DNA from: Crocodylus rhombifer
Taxonomy: Eukaryota > Chordata > Crocodylia > Crocodylidae
Reading direction: 5' to 3'
DNA: 64,000 nucleotides
Assembly (NCBI GenBank): GCA_038503035.1
Contig: JAVSML010019084.1
Coordinates: 55,282-119,281 of the forward strand
Position 1 is the first letter of the stretch. Every line of letters starts with the position of its first letter. Position numbers and translations under genes: made by a program. Below, in pieces: positions 12,201-23,953 of the stretch. The notes beneath the pieces were generated by a model that worked only from the letters and a program-made list of their open reading frames with translations, made no database searches and was not told where the DNA came from.

Positions 12201-13189
12201 TTTACACTCTTTTCTGTGCTATGAGGGAAGGAGAGCAGTGGCCTGGGCTCTAAGCTCTCTTTATCCTTGGGGTCTTCACATCGCCATAAAGGCCCTTGCA
12301 TTCCACTGGCAAAAATGATCTCTTTCCTCCTCCTCCATCCGTGCTGGGCACCGACCTTTTTAAGGGTGTTAAGCAGGAGGCCTCTTCATCATTGAAACAT
12401 TTCTCATGGTAGGTAAGGGTTGTAGGATTTCTCCTTATTGACTACCCTGCCATTAGAGAAATGGAAGATGCCAGCTAAATGCTTATGTGGACTGGCCCCA
12501 TCTTTGGCACATGTGAGGATATCATCAATAAGGAGGTACTGTTGCATGTGCTTCTGAGAAGATGTGAATGAGTGAATGTGTTTATTCCCACTGAGTACTC
12601 TGTGTTACTCTTCTCAGCTCAATTCACAGGAGCCTTCTGCTGGCTGCCCCTGTAGTCCAAACTGAACCTGATAATTGATGCAGTAATCCTCTGGATTCCC
12701 TCATTAACAGCTGCTAATGGCTGGTGTGTTAATGACGAACACCTTGGGCAGGACCAATTCAATTAAGCCTCTAATAAACCTAGTGTAAACTGCAGTAATG
12801 ATGGAGTTCAAAGTAAAGATTACAGAGACTGTTCACAATGGTTTATGACAGCAACAGACTGTTCTTATCTTCCCTATCTATTGGCAGCTACAGGTCTAAG
12901 GTTATGTCGACACTGATGGCAGTGTCTTCCCCCCCTAAGCTTGCCCTGCCCACTTGTTTCCAACGGTACCCTCCCAATCTGGAAATATGCTGCTGGGGTG
13001 TATTTATGAGGCAACCCTCTGAGTTGCTCTGAGGTGCACAGAAGACTGAAACCATGACAGCAAATGAGGGAAGATACCCCCAGATTGCCTCACCACCACA
13101 TTTCTGGGTTTGGTGCGTATGTGTGGGAGCAATGGGAGAGGAAGTATTTGGGTATCCCTGCCAGGATATGCTGCCACTGTGGTGCCTTA
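9279..13189. other. About 3.9 kb of mostly unique sequence, no gene recognised
   Basis: No transposon or exon is recognised with confidence. ORFs of up to 146 codons (10561-11001, minus) lack family motifs and overlap antisense ORFs. The only firm structure is the 28-bp tandem duplication at 11958-12013. A C-run lies near 9583-9592. Confidence 0.35.
11958..12013. repeat. 28-bp tandem duplication (two copies)
   Basis: Two adjacent 28-bp units (11958-11985 and 11986-12013) begin catgtggcctctga and end gtgctggtacgtc. They differ at one base, t versus c, inside a CpG context. Such a short duplication probably arose by slippage or repair. Confidence 0.9.
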
Positions 13190-13751
13190 TTTGGAGGCCA
13201 AATCTCCAAAACTGAATGGAATCAGGGGGCTAATTAAAAGGTCCAAATCAATTCGAAGCTCTCTGAATTGATCTGGAAAAGATTTGGAGAGCTTTGGTGA
13301 TATGGGCAGTCCCTGCCTGCTGCAGCAGGGAGATGGACCCAGACTCTGAGCTGGTAAGTAGGGGGTGGGGCAGGGGGACTGGAGGAAGAGGGACAGGACC
13401 ATGGGGGGACCCCTACCAGGCCCCATCCCCTGCCCGTTCTGAATACCCTCTGACCCCCGCCCACTCTCCCAGCACCTCCATGGCTGCTTCGTTTGCCCCA
13501 GCTCCTGTGCTTTTAAAAAAAGCTACACTCACTGGGTGCTGCTGGGTGGGGGGGNNNNNNNNNNAACCAGGAGCTGGGGCTGGCAGGGCAGCCATTGAGA
13601 GCAGGTGGGGGATGGGGCCTGTGTGTTTGGGAGATTCGGCTGATTCAGCAGCAGCTGAATCTCTGAATCAGATTCACCAAATCAAATCACTGTCCCCCAA
13701 ATTGGCCAAATCCGAATCTGAAGCGACCACTAGCTGCTTCGCACAGGCCTA
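13190..13751. mobile_element. hAT-like element fragment, interrupted by an assembly gap
   Basis: The right end (gctgcttcgcacaggccta, 13733-13751) matches the terminal motif GCTTCGCACAGCCCTA of the element at 60425-61075. The flanking interior is rich in the same gattcag, gaatctg and ccgaatc words. The left half carries complementary words (ccaaatctcc, ggagagcttt), suggesting a palindromic build. The expected left terminus TAGGGCTGTGCGAAGC is not visible, so this end is truncated or highly diverged. ORFs here, including one running through the Ns, are not genes. Confidence 0.55.
13555..13564. other. Assembly gap of 10 N
   Basis: Ten consecutive undefined bases directly follow a run of G (gggtgggggggg). 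The true gap size is unknown. The G-run may be why assembly or sequencing stopped there. Confidence 1.
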
Positions 13752-13927
13752 GTAGACAGACCCTTGAATGTCTTCCTGGGAAGTCCATTCACTTAATGGC
13801 CAGTACCTCAATCTGCTTGGATGATTTATGGAAAAAGAGAGGTGAGGTTCAGATTTCCATGCAGAATCCTTATGCTTTTCCCCATTACCTTGGTAAATTG
13901 CTTCTACTGTACAGCTCCCCAACTTGC

Positions 13928-13934
13928 AGAGAGA

Positions 13935-13970
<36 letters not shown>

Positions 13971-13984
13971 AAGACAGTGAGTGA
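13928..13984. repeat. (GA)n/(GACA)n microsatellite
   Basis: A purine run of GA units with interspersed CAGA units. It forces a translation of repeated Glu-Arg, Asp-Arg or Gln-Arg in the overlapping short ORFs, which are therefore artefacts. Confidence 0.95.
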
Positions 13985-14360
13985 GAGATGCCCTCTCCAG
14001 CTTTTCCAGTTTAGCTGTGAACCTTGATAATCCTTCATTCTGATGAACAGCACTCTGTTCTCCAGTCTCATCAACCCTTTCAGATTACCGGGGGACTTTA
14101 ATACTGAACTATTTTGATCCTTCCTTTTGCTGCCTGAAGGCCTTCATTCTCCCCGCTATGCTAGAACACCTCAGTCCTGACTGACTGTTGGGCAAATACT
14201 TCACAGTGAACAACTGGTACAATGGTTTTTCTGCTCACAAATAGTCCCTGAGCCTATCATATTTGTTCTTGGGTCTGTTATTCAAAATGACTTCTCAACT
14301 AATTTCTACAGATAATTCCTGATTTGTAGCTCATTCATAATCAGTTTATTAAATATAGTG

Positions 14361-14799
14361 CTGGTCAGAAAACTTTTACTGAAACTTTTTGTACAAAAGA
14401 ATCCTATTAAAAATGCTTCACATTCAGATGAATTTTCTTTTTTAAATACTTTCCCAGTAGGAAATGCATTTCAATTTCTGAATATTCCAGAATTCTGTTT
14501 AAAAATTATTTAGTTTTTTTTTTATATATATTATTTTACAATGTGAGTAGTAGTAGCACATATTAGGTACTGCTCTTGACATTAGGAAATCATGTAAAAT
14601 AATAAAAACAACATACATGGGAAAATTGAAATTCTCATGGAAATTTCCATATTGAAAGCAAAATGCTGAATTTCTGAAATGAAGGGTTAAAAAAATCGCA
14701 TTCCCTAAAATATTTTGAAGATACTTGGTTTCATTTTAAATTATAAGGAAGGTAAATGTTCAAGTTTTCTGCAAAACTGAAAGTGTACATTTTGACCAG
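14361..14799. mobile_element. AT-rich TIR element (MITE), tentative
   Basis: The left end CTGGTCAGAAAAC and the reverse complement of the right end CTGGTCAAAATG are inverted. The interior is AT-rich, with further complementary patches (for example actgaaacttttt on the left and aaaactgaaagtg on the right). No target duplication is clear. It may belong with the AT-rich foldback at 16.0-16.5 kb. Confidence 0.45.
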
Positions 14800-16019
14800 T
14801 TTTGGTTGTAAGCCTTCAGAATTTGACTCGTCTTGGTTGGTCATGTAGATCATATGATATTTTTGTTTTGGTTTATTGGATGCATGTAACCCCTGCTTTC
14901 TGTGTAGATCCTCACCATGAAGAATTTGAATGATCTTTTCTACACATCTTCTTCAAGGCTTATTGGAATGTTGTTGTTTCTACTAAGCATAACCCTCAGT
15001 GACTTCATTTCATATGTTGCTTTTGGGAAAGGATCACAAATAACATACAACCACACAAAATGGTTTAAAAATTGGAATGAATATTTACAGACTTTTTTTG
15101 CTTCCTTTTTGCAACCTTCACTTAAATCCACAACCTGCTGTTTCATTTCCTGGCCTGAGACTGCTCTGATGATGCATCATGCATAATGAAGAATTGGAAG
15201 TGGACCAAAGGAGGTGGGAAGCAAAGGGCTCACTGGGTCAACAAGAGACAAGACTCATGTTCTAAATGGGGAAAACTGGGGACAACCGGACCCTGGTGAC
15301 CACCGAAAGACAGTTTTAGTGCTATGCAAAATAAGCAGAAGCCAGACTAGAATGGATCTGGGATCCTGTTTCAAAGGAAGAGGCAGCAGGGGGAAGGGAT
15401 GAGGAGGCATCTCTTTCCTAAATTACACCCCTTTATTTTGTCAGCAGGAATCCAGACAACTGGGAAAGACTGTGAACATTAACCTTGCTACTGAGTGTCA
15501 GTCACCACCTCCAGTTTCTGCCTTTTTTTCTTCCCCCCACTTCCTGTATCCTTTTGTTCTCTTAATTCTTGCTTATAAAGAATACCAGAGCATTCATATG
15601 TAAATTATGCAGAGCACTGGAGGGGAGTGTCTGAAAGGGAATATATTCCATCTTTCTCCTCCCTTTCACATTCCACTCCCAAACTTGCTCCTGTTTCCAA
15701 TCTCTGGAGAAGACGGAACGAGCAGGCCAGAAAGGACGAGATCTTGAACCTCCCTTTTGACTTTTTTGTTCCACTCATTTACCTTGTTTAGGTAACCAGC
15801 TAAAAAGTCCTCTGGTATGACAATTCATGCTGATGAATGCATGGATGGGTCATTATTGTGTCACACTGGCCAAAGCTTGTTACACATCTTTCCCTGTAGC
15901 TAGTCCATACAGGATCCACAAAGTTACAGTCCTCAGGTACAACGTCCAGAAGGCCCACATTCTGTTCCCAGCTATCACCCAAGATGGTGGTTGCCACATC
16001 ATCAGTTCTGAATCAGGAT

Positions 16020-16500
16020 AAAGAGTCAAAATAAACATTTTTTTAGTTAGGGTTTTTAAGGAAAAAAAATCTGTTCCAGTACTGAAAAGAATGTTTCCAC
16101 TTGCTGGCTGCCCGCCTGGAAAGCTCTTGTCAATTTCCTTTTCTCCCTAGGCGGCTGTTGCAGGCTGGCTGAGAGCCCCGCCATTCCTCTTCTCCACCTC
16201 CCTGCCTCCCAGCTGCTGGCTGCGGGGGAGGTTGGGAGGCAGTATGCCCTGTAGTTCTCCTCCCCTGCAGCTCAGCTGCCTCTCTGGGAGCCAAGCTGGG
16301 GGGTTAGCCTCCAGGAGCCCACCTGCAAAACTCTTGTCAATTTCATGGTAAACTGACACAAGACTTCCAGGCAGGCAGCCAGAAACCATCATTTCAAATT
16401 TTCCTCATGAAAGAAACCACTATTAATTTATTTTTTTTAAATTGAAATTTCCCTCTTCAAAATTTCAATTTTGCAAAGAAATGTTGTTTTCCAGTTGTAG
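16020..16500. mobile_element. Foldback element with GC-rich inner arms and AT-rich outer arms
   Basis: The inner arms ctggctgcccgcctggaa (16104-16121) and ttccaggcaggcagccag (16365-16382) are inverse complements with one mismatch. The word ctcttgtcaatttc occurs just inside each arm in the same orientation (about 16124 and 16331). The flanks are AT-rich and roughly complementary. This looks like a non-autonomous DNA element. The minus-strand ORF at 16147-16392 is incidental. Confidence 0.45.
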
Positions 16501-17879
16501 TGAAGAGTCACAAGATGCCCCTGGACTCTCCTTAACAAACTATTGGCATTAATCATAGAGAAATTAAAGCAGACAGCCTAGAAGCCAACTAACTTTCTTG
16601 CCAGCATCCATTACAACACAACTCAGCATCTCCAGACTAATTAAACACAGGTGAATGCTGGACTATTTAGTTGCAACAGGGCACTATCTTTCACTGTTTC
16701 TGGTTATGTCTAACAAATCACAACACAGGCATTTTACGTGACCTGATCTGAAACTTAATTCAGTGCATGCACTATGAGATAACTAACCCCTTGATTACTA
16801 GATTAACATAGTGTGCAAAATTTATAGTTTCTGCATACTGTAGCAATGCCGAGTCACATATATATGCCAGCTCTCAGCTAATGGACTATATAGAGAGCAT
16901 CAAAGAGAATTCATAATAATCAGCTCTAAAATCTAGGCCTCTAACCTAGGTGGGCTAATGAAGCAGTCCTTCTAGTACAGCCTGTTTTAAAAAAATGCAT
17001 TTCTAACCTTTTGCCCCTTCAGGATATGTCGTTCAAGCAGCTAAGGTGTCTTGCTATGGTTCCTGAATTGTGAGCTTCAACCCTGCTGTATATTTGTGCC
17101 AAAGGCTACCTCAGGCTCTGAATGGATATCTGGTTTTTTGGCTGGAAAGTAAAAGATGGCCAGACACAATACTAGCCACATCATTTCCTTGTCTGGTGTT
17201 GGCTTCAGAACTTGGCTTGCCTTAACTTTGTTAGCCCAACGGGCCTCTAAACTCAAGAGGACCTTTGACCTTTTGCATCTTTACATATGCCACAGGGGAG
17301 GGGACAGTGCTGTACTCCTGCCCCAGGAGTAATCCATGGCATACCTAAGAAGCTAGCAGCTAAATCAGGGGAGATAAGGAAGGGTGAAGTTAAATGTTAC
17401 ACTTAGACATACTAAATCTATGGAAAGTTAAGGGGTGTTAAATTTGGAAGGTGCTATGTGCAGTCGCATGTTAAGAGTTAATACCATTTCTTGTCTGTAT
17501 AGCTCTGACTTGCCACTACAGGGCTGGCAATCAGGGGCATGGCTAGGAGCCAGGACATCTGGGCTTCTTCCCTGCTCTGGGGAGGTTGGGGGGGAGCTGG
17601 GAATGGTGCATCCTGGAATGTTGGAGGACTGCACATGGCTCTGTGGAACAGACTGAAATTACCATAACAATAGCTAGGTAGCAGAGGCCAGAGTTAACCT
17701 TCTTCTGAAATGGCACAACTTTAAAACGCTCAGAGGGCACTTACCACGAATTAACAAGCTTCAGCATGTGAATGCTCACATATTACATGCTCTTAATATG
17801 GTCTAAGCATAATGTGTAACTTCACCCGTGTTGCAGGTGAAGGTCTGACAGATACCAACCAGCAGAGGGCAGGGATTCC
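16501..17879. other. Unique sequence, no gene recognised
   Basis: Short overlapping ORFs on both strands near 17430-17740 have no family resemblance. No repeat is recognised. Confidence 0.35.
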
Positions 17880-17931
17880 CACATTCTGGCTAGCCACACA
17901 CATTACACATTCTGGCTAGCCACACACATTA
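17880..17931. repeat. Exact 26-bp tandem duplication at a transposon edge
   Basis: Two identical 26-bp units (17880-17905 and 17906-17931) begin cacattctggctagcc. The second unit contains the left end of the adjacent hAT-like element, so the duplication copied the element's terminus together with flanking DNA. Confidence 0.9.
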
Positions 17932-18960
17932 AACTGGTTTAAGTGATCACAAACTGATTTAAACCTGTAACAGAACAGACGTTCAGTATACATAAACCAG
18001 TCTGAAAATGGCTAAAACTGGTTTGAGATAAACGTGGTTGAATGTATTATTAGATTTAGCTGATTTGGCCCAAATTGGTTTATGCAATGTCTGTCCCAGA
18101 CCCCTTGCTGGTTTAAGATAAACCAGAGACCCCCAGCATCCCAGCATGCTCTCTGGGCTGGGCAGGGCTCTCTGCTTCACAGAAGAGCTGGCCTCTTCTC
18201 TCTGCTCCCTGGCTGGAGTTCCAGCAGAGACTTGCAGACACAGCAGGGTCTGCCTGGCTTCCTCCTGCCCTACTTCCCCTCCCATCTCCCACAGCATGGA
18301 TCCTAGCTTTATGGCCCCTAGGTGTGTGGTATGCTAGCTAATGCTGAGAGGTGTCTGTTTTGTGTCTCTCTCCAATTTCACTGGGACAGGCAGACAGAAC
18401 AGTGACCACTTAGGGCTATTTGGGGCTACTCAACAGGTCAGCCCATAAGCTTTTTAAGGAGAGTTTGCAGTAATGAAGAGAGGCTATTGCTTTGGTGCTG
18501 AGGTGATAATCACTGTTATCAGCCGCTTGCTGGGCTGTCAGTTTGCTGCAGACAATATAAAGAAGCGAGGAGGGAGATTGAAAAGCTCTGTATCATAAAC
18601 AGATGCATGCACTGCACACCTCCCCCCTTCCCTTGCCTCAGAGTTCTAGCTTGGGGCTGGGGTCTGGCAACACTCCCACCCCTTGAACAATCAGCGGGAA
18701 AAAGCCTGGGACCCTGCAGGCAGACCTTCCTAATCAGAGGTCCTGCGGGGGACTGGCCATGCTTTCCCTCAGCTTAGTACTATGCAAGGGAAGGGAGGGC
18801 TGCTTTAGCATCCTCTGGCTTCTAGGGTGAGCCACTGCAGACATGTGCCTGAATTTCCTCATTCCAGAGAGATTGTCTGTCCAGTTACAAACTGGTTGAG
18901 CCTAGCCAGGTTAAATTAACCTGCAATTCAGGCTCAGGATTTTTGAATGTCTGTCCCTAG
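17916..18960. mobile_element. hAT-like non-autonomous element, about 1 kb
   Basis: The left end CTAGCCACACACATTAAACT and the reverse complement of the right end CTAGGGACAGACATTCAAAA are imperfect inverted repeats. The interior near the left end repeats aaactggttt, aaactgattt and taaaccag, giving many short palindromes typical of such elements. No transposase ORF is visible. A matching 8-bp duplication is not found, perhaps because the left junction was rearranged by the 26-bp duplication. Confidence 0.55.
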
Positions 18961-20035
18961 CCTGTATGTTCTCCCTCCTTCATGTGGTGATGCTCTGCTG
19001 GCTCCGTGATGCTTATATTCAAAGCTGAGTTATTTGCTTTCTCTTACTTCTCCCCTTCCTCTTTTAAGAGATGTTTGAGAGACTCTGCTTGTTCCATATT
19101 GTAGGTCTAACACTCTCACAATAAGTATTTTGTTTAGTAGTAGCCGCTGCTGCTGTTATATGTATACATTACTGTAGCTCTTAGGAGCCCCAATTTGGTA
19201 TAAGCAGTAAGGGGCTTCCTGAATGTTCGATCCCTAGTGAGAGCTTGTTCTTTATTCTTTTTCAGGTTGCATTCTCTCCTTAGGCTATCTCACCCTGTCT
19301 GTTACATCCTGACAACAAATGGGCTTTGTATTCGGTACAAGGTCAGGGAGTGAAGAAGAGAGATTTCACTCCAGCCATGTGCCCTTTTACTTAGTGCTGC
19401 AAACTGCTGCCTTCGTTTGTGCTGAAATATCGAACCTATTAGTCTGAGAGGTTCACCTTTATGAGTGTGAGGTGATGGCTGCTGAATACCAAAAGGAACA
19501 GTGATAATGAGCCTACTCCAGCTCCTGACTATAGCTAAGCTGTGGCACATATGCCTACTTCTTCAGTATAGAGTCCATTATAAAAAATAAATGCTGCTGC
19601 TGCTGTTGTTGTTATTGTTGTTATTATTACAGCAGGACCTACAGGGTCCAAGTTAAATCAAAGTCTCTTTTTGCTTGGCTCTCTGCACACACATAAGTTG
19701 AATCTGTTCCTGTGCAAAGGGCTTGTCATCCAAAGAGGGAGAGTAACTGGTACAGAAGAGAGAGATGTCCTGCCTAAGGTCACACAGCAGGTTACAGAAA
19801 GAGGCAGTATATACTGGTCCCTGAGTCTTAGTCCAGTCCTCTACCCCTTATGTAGGCTATCCACTGGGTTTATCTAATCCAATTCCAATGGCCTGTCCTA
19901 TGGACCTTGCTGGTTGTCTACTTAAAGCTCTATGCACTCCATCCATGCCAGTATGACCAAAATTCTGTGGCAGGACTTTGCCATTCTGTGGCTCTCCAGT
20001 GTAGTAGACAGGAGATTCTGTAGCAACAGCAGATA
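18961..20035. other. Unique sequence with one trinucleotide run
   Basis: No gene is recognised. The stretch contains the trinucleotide microsatellite at 19592-19630. Confidence 0.4.
19592..19630. repeat. Mixed (CTG)n(TTG)n(TTA)n microsatellite
   Basis: The run grades from TGC units through TTG to TTA, suggesting successive substitution within one slippage-prone tract. Confidence 0.85.
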
Positions 20036-20037
20036 TA

Positions 20038-20439
20038 CCGTATTTTTTGGACCATAAGACGCACTTTTTTCCCCCCAAAAGTGGGGGGAAAACGAGGGTG
20101 CGTCTTATGGTCCGAAGGTGTGTGTCCCGGGGAGACGGGGCGGAGCTTGCCTGCGGAGGCAGCGGAGCCCGAGCGGGACACCCGCCGCTTGTTTATGCCG
20201 TGTCCCGGGGAGACGGGGCGGAGCTTGCCCGCGGAGGCGGCGGAGCCCGAGCGGGACATCCGCCGCTTGTTTACACTGGAAGCCGGCGCCCGTGCTGGTG
20301 GCTGGGAGCCGGCAATAAAAATGGCCGGCCGGAACAGACGGGGTAGGAGTCCGAAGGAGGGACTCGCTGCCGCGGAGACTGAGGCTCCAGGAGGGGTGCG
20401 TCTTATGGTCAGGTGCGTCTTATGGTCTGAAAAATACGG
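20038..20439. mobile_element. Mariner-like MITE with TA target duplication and nested hairpins
   Basis: The element starts CCGTATTTTTTGGACCATAA and ends in the inverse of CCGTATTTTTCAGACCATAA. TA flanks both ends (20036-20037 and 20440-20441), as expected for Tc1/mariner-type insertion. The word GGACCATAAGACGCAC at the left end is followed by its inverse complement by about 20113. A second hairpin (ttttccccccaaaagtgggg) sits in that loop, and two more inverse copies lie at the right end. The centre contains a 78-bp GC-rich, CpG-containing unit in two tandem copies. ORFs of up to 194 codons cross it on both strands but are by-products of repetition. No transposase is encoded. The superfamily rests on the TA flank, so another TA-targeting family is possible. 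Confidence 0.75.
20122..20277. repeat. 78-bp GC-rich tandem duplication inside the MITE
   Basis: The units 20122-20199 and 20200-20277 both begin gtgtcccggggagacggggc. They differ at only a few positions, several of them CpG-type transitions. Confidence 0.9.
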
Positions 20440-20441
20440 TA

Positions 20442-21957
20442 TTACAAAAGGAGGTTTTCTATGAGTCTCACGTGAACATGAATGATACAGTTGCTGGAGT
20501 ATCCCTGGCATCATTTGCTTTGGAAATCAAATTGCATTGTTGGAGTTGCCCCCTTTTTTATAAGGCACTGCACATTCGTACTGATGATGATGAATCACAG
20601 TATCACAGAAGTTGCTGAGGAGAAGAGGGAGACTGTGATAGTTGGAAGGGGAATAGCTAGAGCTTTTGGCACTTAGGAGGATGGCTGGGGGCAGTGGTTT
20701 GAAACAGTGGGGTAAGCATATTAACGGGATGCTGGAATGTTCACAATGGGAATAGTTTAGAAGGTGGCTCTTGAAATTGGGATCATTGTGTTTATAAGTT
20801 CACTTGCTGGGGAGATCAATGAGGCAGTGTATATCTTGCAGAGCAGTTCTTTTGACCTGTCTGTAAGCTCAGATATGGATCAGCAATAAATAATACCTGG
20901 CTCACATTTCCAAGGTTTTAAAATGAAAGTTTACATTCTGGGACAGCAGTTTCTCTCAAGGGGTGTACGCTGCAGACAGCTATACATTCATGGCATGTCA
21001 TCTTATCCAAGTCTCCTAGTGCAGTATTTTATTGTAACAGCCCTAAACCTTGCATTGGCATGCTTATTTAAGCTAGAGGGCTAGAACTTATTCCATTAAC
21101 ACAAAACGTGAGTGGGTCTTACAGCTCCCCACTGCTTTCTGTGACTTAGTTTTAGGCTAAGATGATGGCTTTGATGGCTCTTTAATAGAAGATGCGTGAA
21201 CAGGTTTTGAGGGACTTGAGCAAAATAGGATTGAAATTGGATCGCATTTAGGTGTGTAAATCCACTGAGCTGCCTAGCAGATGAAATAGGATTTAGCCTC
21301 TACTGTTTTGGACCATTACTGTGAAATACTACTGCAGTGTTTTTGTTTTTTTTTTAAAGGATCAAAAATAAAGAAGCCTTCATTCCACAGTGGGCTGAGA
21401 AATGCTGAGATGGATGGACTGGATGCACTGAGATGACCTTTGCTCTCTTGCCAGGCTGGGAATGCCTGATGGGGATGGATGTAAAAGAGTGATGCTGAAG
21501 AGGCCTTCAGCCAGGAACTTGCTGGGAGCTGCTCACACGGATGGATAGGCAGAAACAGTGCTGATAGCTTTGCCTATACTATGGACAGCTTTGAAAAATT
21601 ACCTAATGTTGCTATCATCCAGTCAGCCGAGCCAGGGTTACCAACTTATGCTGGCTGCTGATACTCTTTTTAGCCCCAGATCTTGTCACCTGCTGGAAGC
21701 ACATGTGTTTGATATGAAAGCCTGATTCAAAGTCCACTGAACTCAACAGGAGACTTTGCATTGACCTCAGTGAGGTCTAAATCAGATGCAGGATATGGAA
21801 AACATCCACAGTAATCTCTGGGCTAAATTCTCTCTCTCTCTAATCCTGTTTTACTTGTTTTATCACTAGTGTAGACGTGGTCTAAGGATTCTTCATTCTG
21901 TGGTGAGCATGGGCTTCATTAATGGATCATGGAACAGAACTTGTCTAATATGGGTGG
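20442..21957. other. Unique sequence, no gene recognised
   Basis: No gene is recognised. A fragment gtgtagacgtggtctaagg near 21870 resembles the end of a hAT-type element, but I found no partner end. Confidence 0.35.
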
Positions 21958-23009
21958 TGTGGCAGAGCTCTCAGGTGTCCTGTGACTGAGAGCAGAAACA
22001 GCTGGGAGAGACCCCTAGTGGCGGGAAGGGGGAAGCGCAGCTGCCAGTCACCAGGACTGTGCAGGTGCTGGTTGCCTTAGCAACCAGGGAAACCTAGAGC
22101 CAGGAAGGGGCGGAGCTTAGCCCTTCTTAAGCTCAGGCAGATGGCCAGGAGGGCAGTTCCCCTCCGGCAGCCGAGGGAGGAGGAACTCAGCCAGAACAAA
22201 GGGGAGAACTCTGATGGTCGGAACATCCCCTGGTTCTTGCTGGGGGCTGATGCGTTCTCTCTCTCTCTCTGGCTCTGGTAGGGAGAGATTTGTATTTTGA
22301 CCAGAATGGACTAGCTTTTATGTTGTAGTCCGGGGGCTTTGCGTTTTGTGTTTTCTGTTTCACCGGAGGACCGGGTGAGGGTATAAGGGGTTGGAGGAGG
22401 CCTCATAGGAGCTCCACGATAGTGTGGGGTCTCCTGGCGCTGGAGGGGGCGCAGCTTTGTTTGGGGTGCATTGGCCCAGCCCCGGAGCTAGGGGGGCAGC
22501 GAGAAGCCCAGAGCTAGGGGGGCAGTGAGAGGCCCCAGAGCCAGAGGGCAGTGAGGAGCCCAGAGCCAAAGGAAGGGGGCCAGGGAGGAGCTCTGGAGTT
22601 AGGGGGCAGTGAGGAGCCCCAGAGTTGGCATGGGCGAGAAGGCCTGGAGCAGGCAGTGAGGGACAGGCTAGAGGGCACCGGTAGGGGCGCAGACTCTGAG
22701 ATGAGCTAGAAGGCACCGCCAGGGTACAGATGGAGGGATAAGCCAGAGGCCATCCGCATGGCAGGGAGTAGGACAGACCTGAACAACACCGGATACATCT
22801 GCGAGGCTTGAGCTGCGGTATAAGGGGAGGACAGGAGCCGCAGATAGTGCTTAAGGCACCGAGACCGAAAATAGGCAGCCTCCCGTTTGATTAAGATCTT
22901 TCAATCAATCAAAATAACAAGGCATGGCAGGAGAGAAGGCGGGCGGTTGGCCCTGGATCGGTGTAGCAGGGCCACGAATAGATGGCTCCAGGGAGGCACC
23001 ACTGTCACA
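21958..23009 (+). mobile_element. Solo LTR of an LTR retrotransposon
   Basis: The unit begins TGTGGCAG and ends CTGTCACA, the TG...CA termini of an LTR. It is flanked by an exact 5-bp duplication, ggtgg (21953-21957 and 23010-23014). The same family occurs in reverse at 45633-46431: shared internal words include ggaggaggcctcatag and a ttttgtgttt(t/g)ctgttt box. No gag-pol sequence adjoins it, so it is a solo LTR, the usual product of recombination between two LTRs. A 5-bp target duplication fits gypsy or ERV3-type elements; I cannot decide which. This copy is about 250 bp longer than its relative, largely because of the 26-bp repeat array at 22481-22640. ORFs across it (for example 22360-22716 minus) are not genes. 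Confidence 0.75.
22481..22640. repeat. 26-bp minisatellite inside the solo LTR
   Basis: Units start at 22481, 22507, 22533 and 22559, an exact 26-bp period, with degenerate further units near 22592 and 22617. The consensus is roughly cccagagctaggggggcagt plus gagagg. The related LTR at 45633-46431 lacks this expansion. Confidence 0.8.
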
Positions 23010-23014
23010 GGTGG

Positions 23015-23678
23015 ACAAAGAGATTGGTCTTGGAGAGGTCTTTGTCCCACAGTGGAATTTGGGCCTTTTGGGGAATGGGAAGAGGAACACCATTGAGAGT
23101 CCTCCAAGGCCAGGAATTTATATGGCTGGAAGGACAGAAGACAAGCAGAGGACTTCACCCTGCAGAAAGTCTGAGGAGCAGTTTACAGGAAGAGATGACA
23201 GCAGTAACACCAAAAAGTCCTTTGCTCTGAAGTGAGACCTAGATGGATCTAGATGGATGGACAAATGAGTCATACTTCAAGGCATTTCACTCCATAGTGG
23301 GGCTGACTTGGGTTGGCTGGATTCTTGGAGAGGAGCAGCACTGAAAAAGTTTTTGCCCTTCAGTGGAGCTGAGAGCAGCTGCCATGAAGGAATTCCCTGC
23401 GGTACCAGCTTGTCAGCATTGTCAGGCATGACAATCTCCTGTCCAGTCACAAATATGTGTTATATGTGAGCTATTGATTTACGCCAATTTTCATCTACAG
23501 CTACAACTTGCATTTACAGTGTCTTTCATAAGACTGTCAGAGCTTTTCCATTCAAGGAAGGAAAATTGAATTGTGCTGAGATCTTAGGGCCCACCTCAGA
23601 GAGGCAGGGTCTGGGTCTGGCTCAGTCTGTACACAGTCAGACAAATCTGTTTCAGTCACCTCCCTGTGCCTGAGCCCC
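23015..23678. other. Unique sequence, no gene recognised
   Basis: Overlapping ORFs at 22887-23235 start inside the LTR and show no conserved domain. Nothing else is recognised. Confidence 0.4.
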
Positions 23679-23953
23679 TGTCTACATGCCAGAGTCCTGC
23701 AGGCAGAGTTCTGTCAACTATGGTTGTAAAAAGATCATACCTTCTAATTGATGCAGTTCTGCTGGTCTGCTATGGGTGCTGCTATGCTGGCAGAAGAAGG
23801 CTTCTGTCAACAAAGTCTTTGCCATTTAGGGGAGCTGGTGTAATTCTGGTTACAAACAAACTCCTGTTGCTGGCAGAGCTACATGTACTCCATGAAGGTC
23901 TGTTATTGCAGCTCAGCTGTCTTACTGAAAGCATCAGCCCTGGAGTGCAGACA
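23679..23953. mobile_element. Short TIR element (MITE), tentative
   Basis: The left end TGTCTACATGCCAGAGTCCT and the reverse complement of the right end TGTCTGCACTCCAGGGCTGA match at about two thirds of positions in inverted orientation. The 98-codon plus-strand ORF across it (23666-23962) has no recognised motif. The target duplication is unclear. Confidence 0.4.

Noticed and set aside
19930..20514. 194-codon minus-strand ORF with internal protein repeat
   Set aside because: It spans the mariner-like MITE. The peptide repeat is the translation of the 78-bp tandem duplication.
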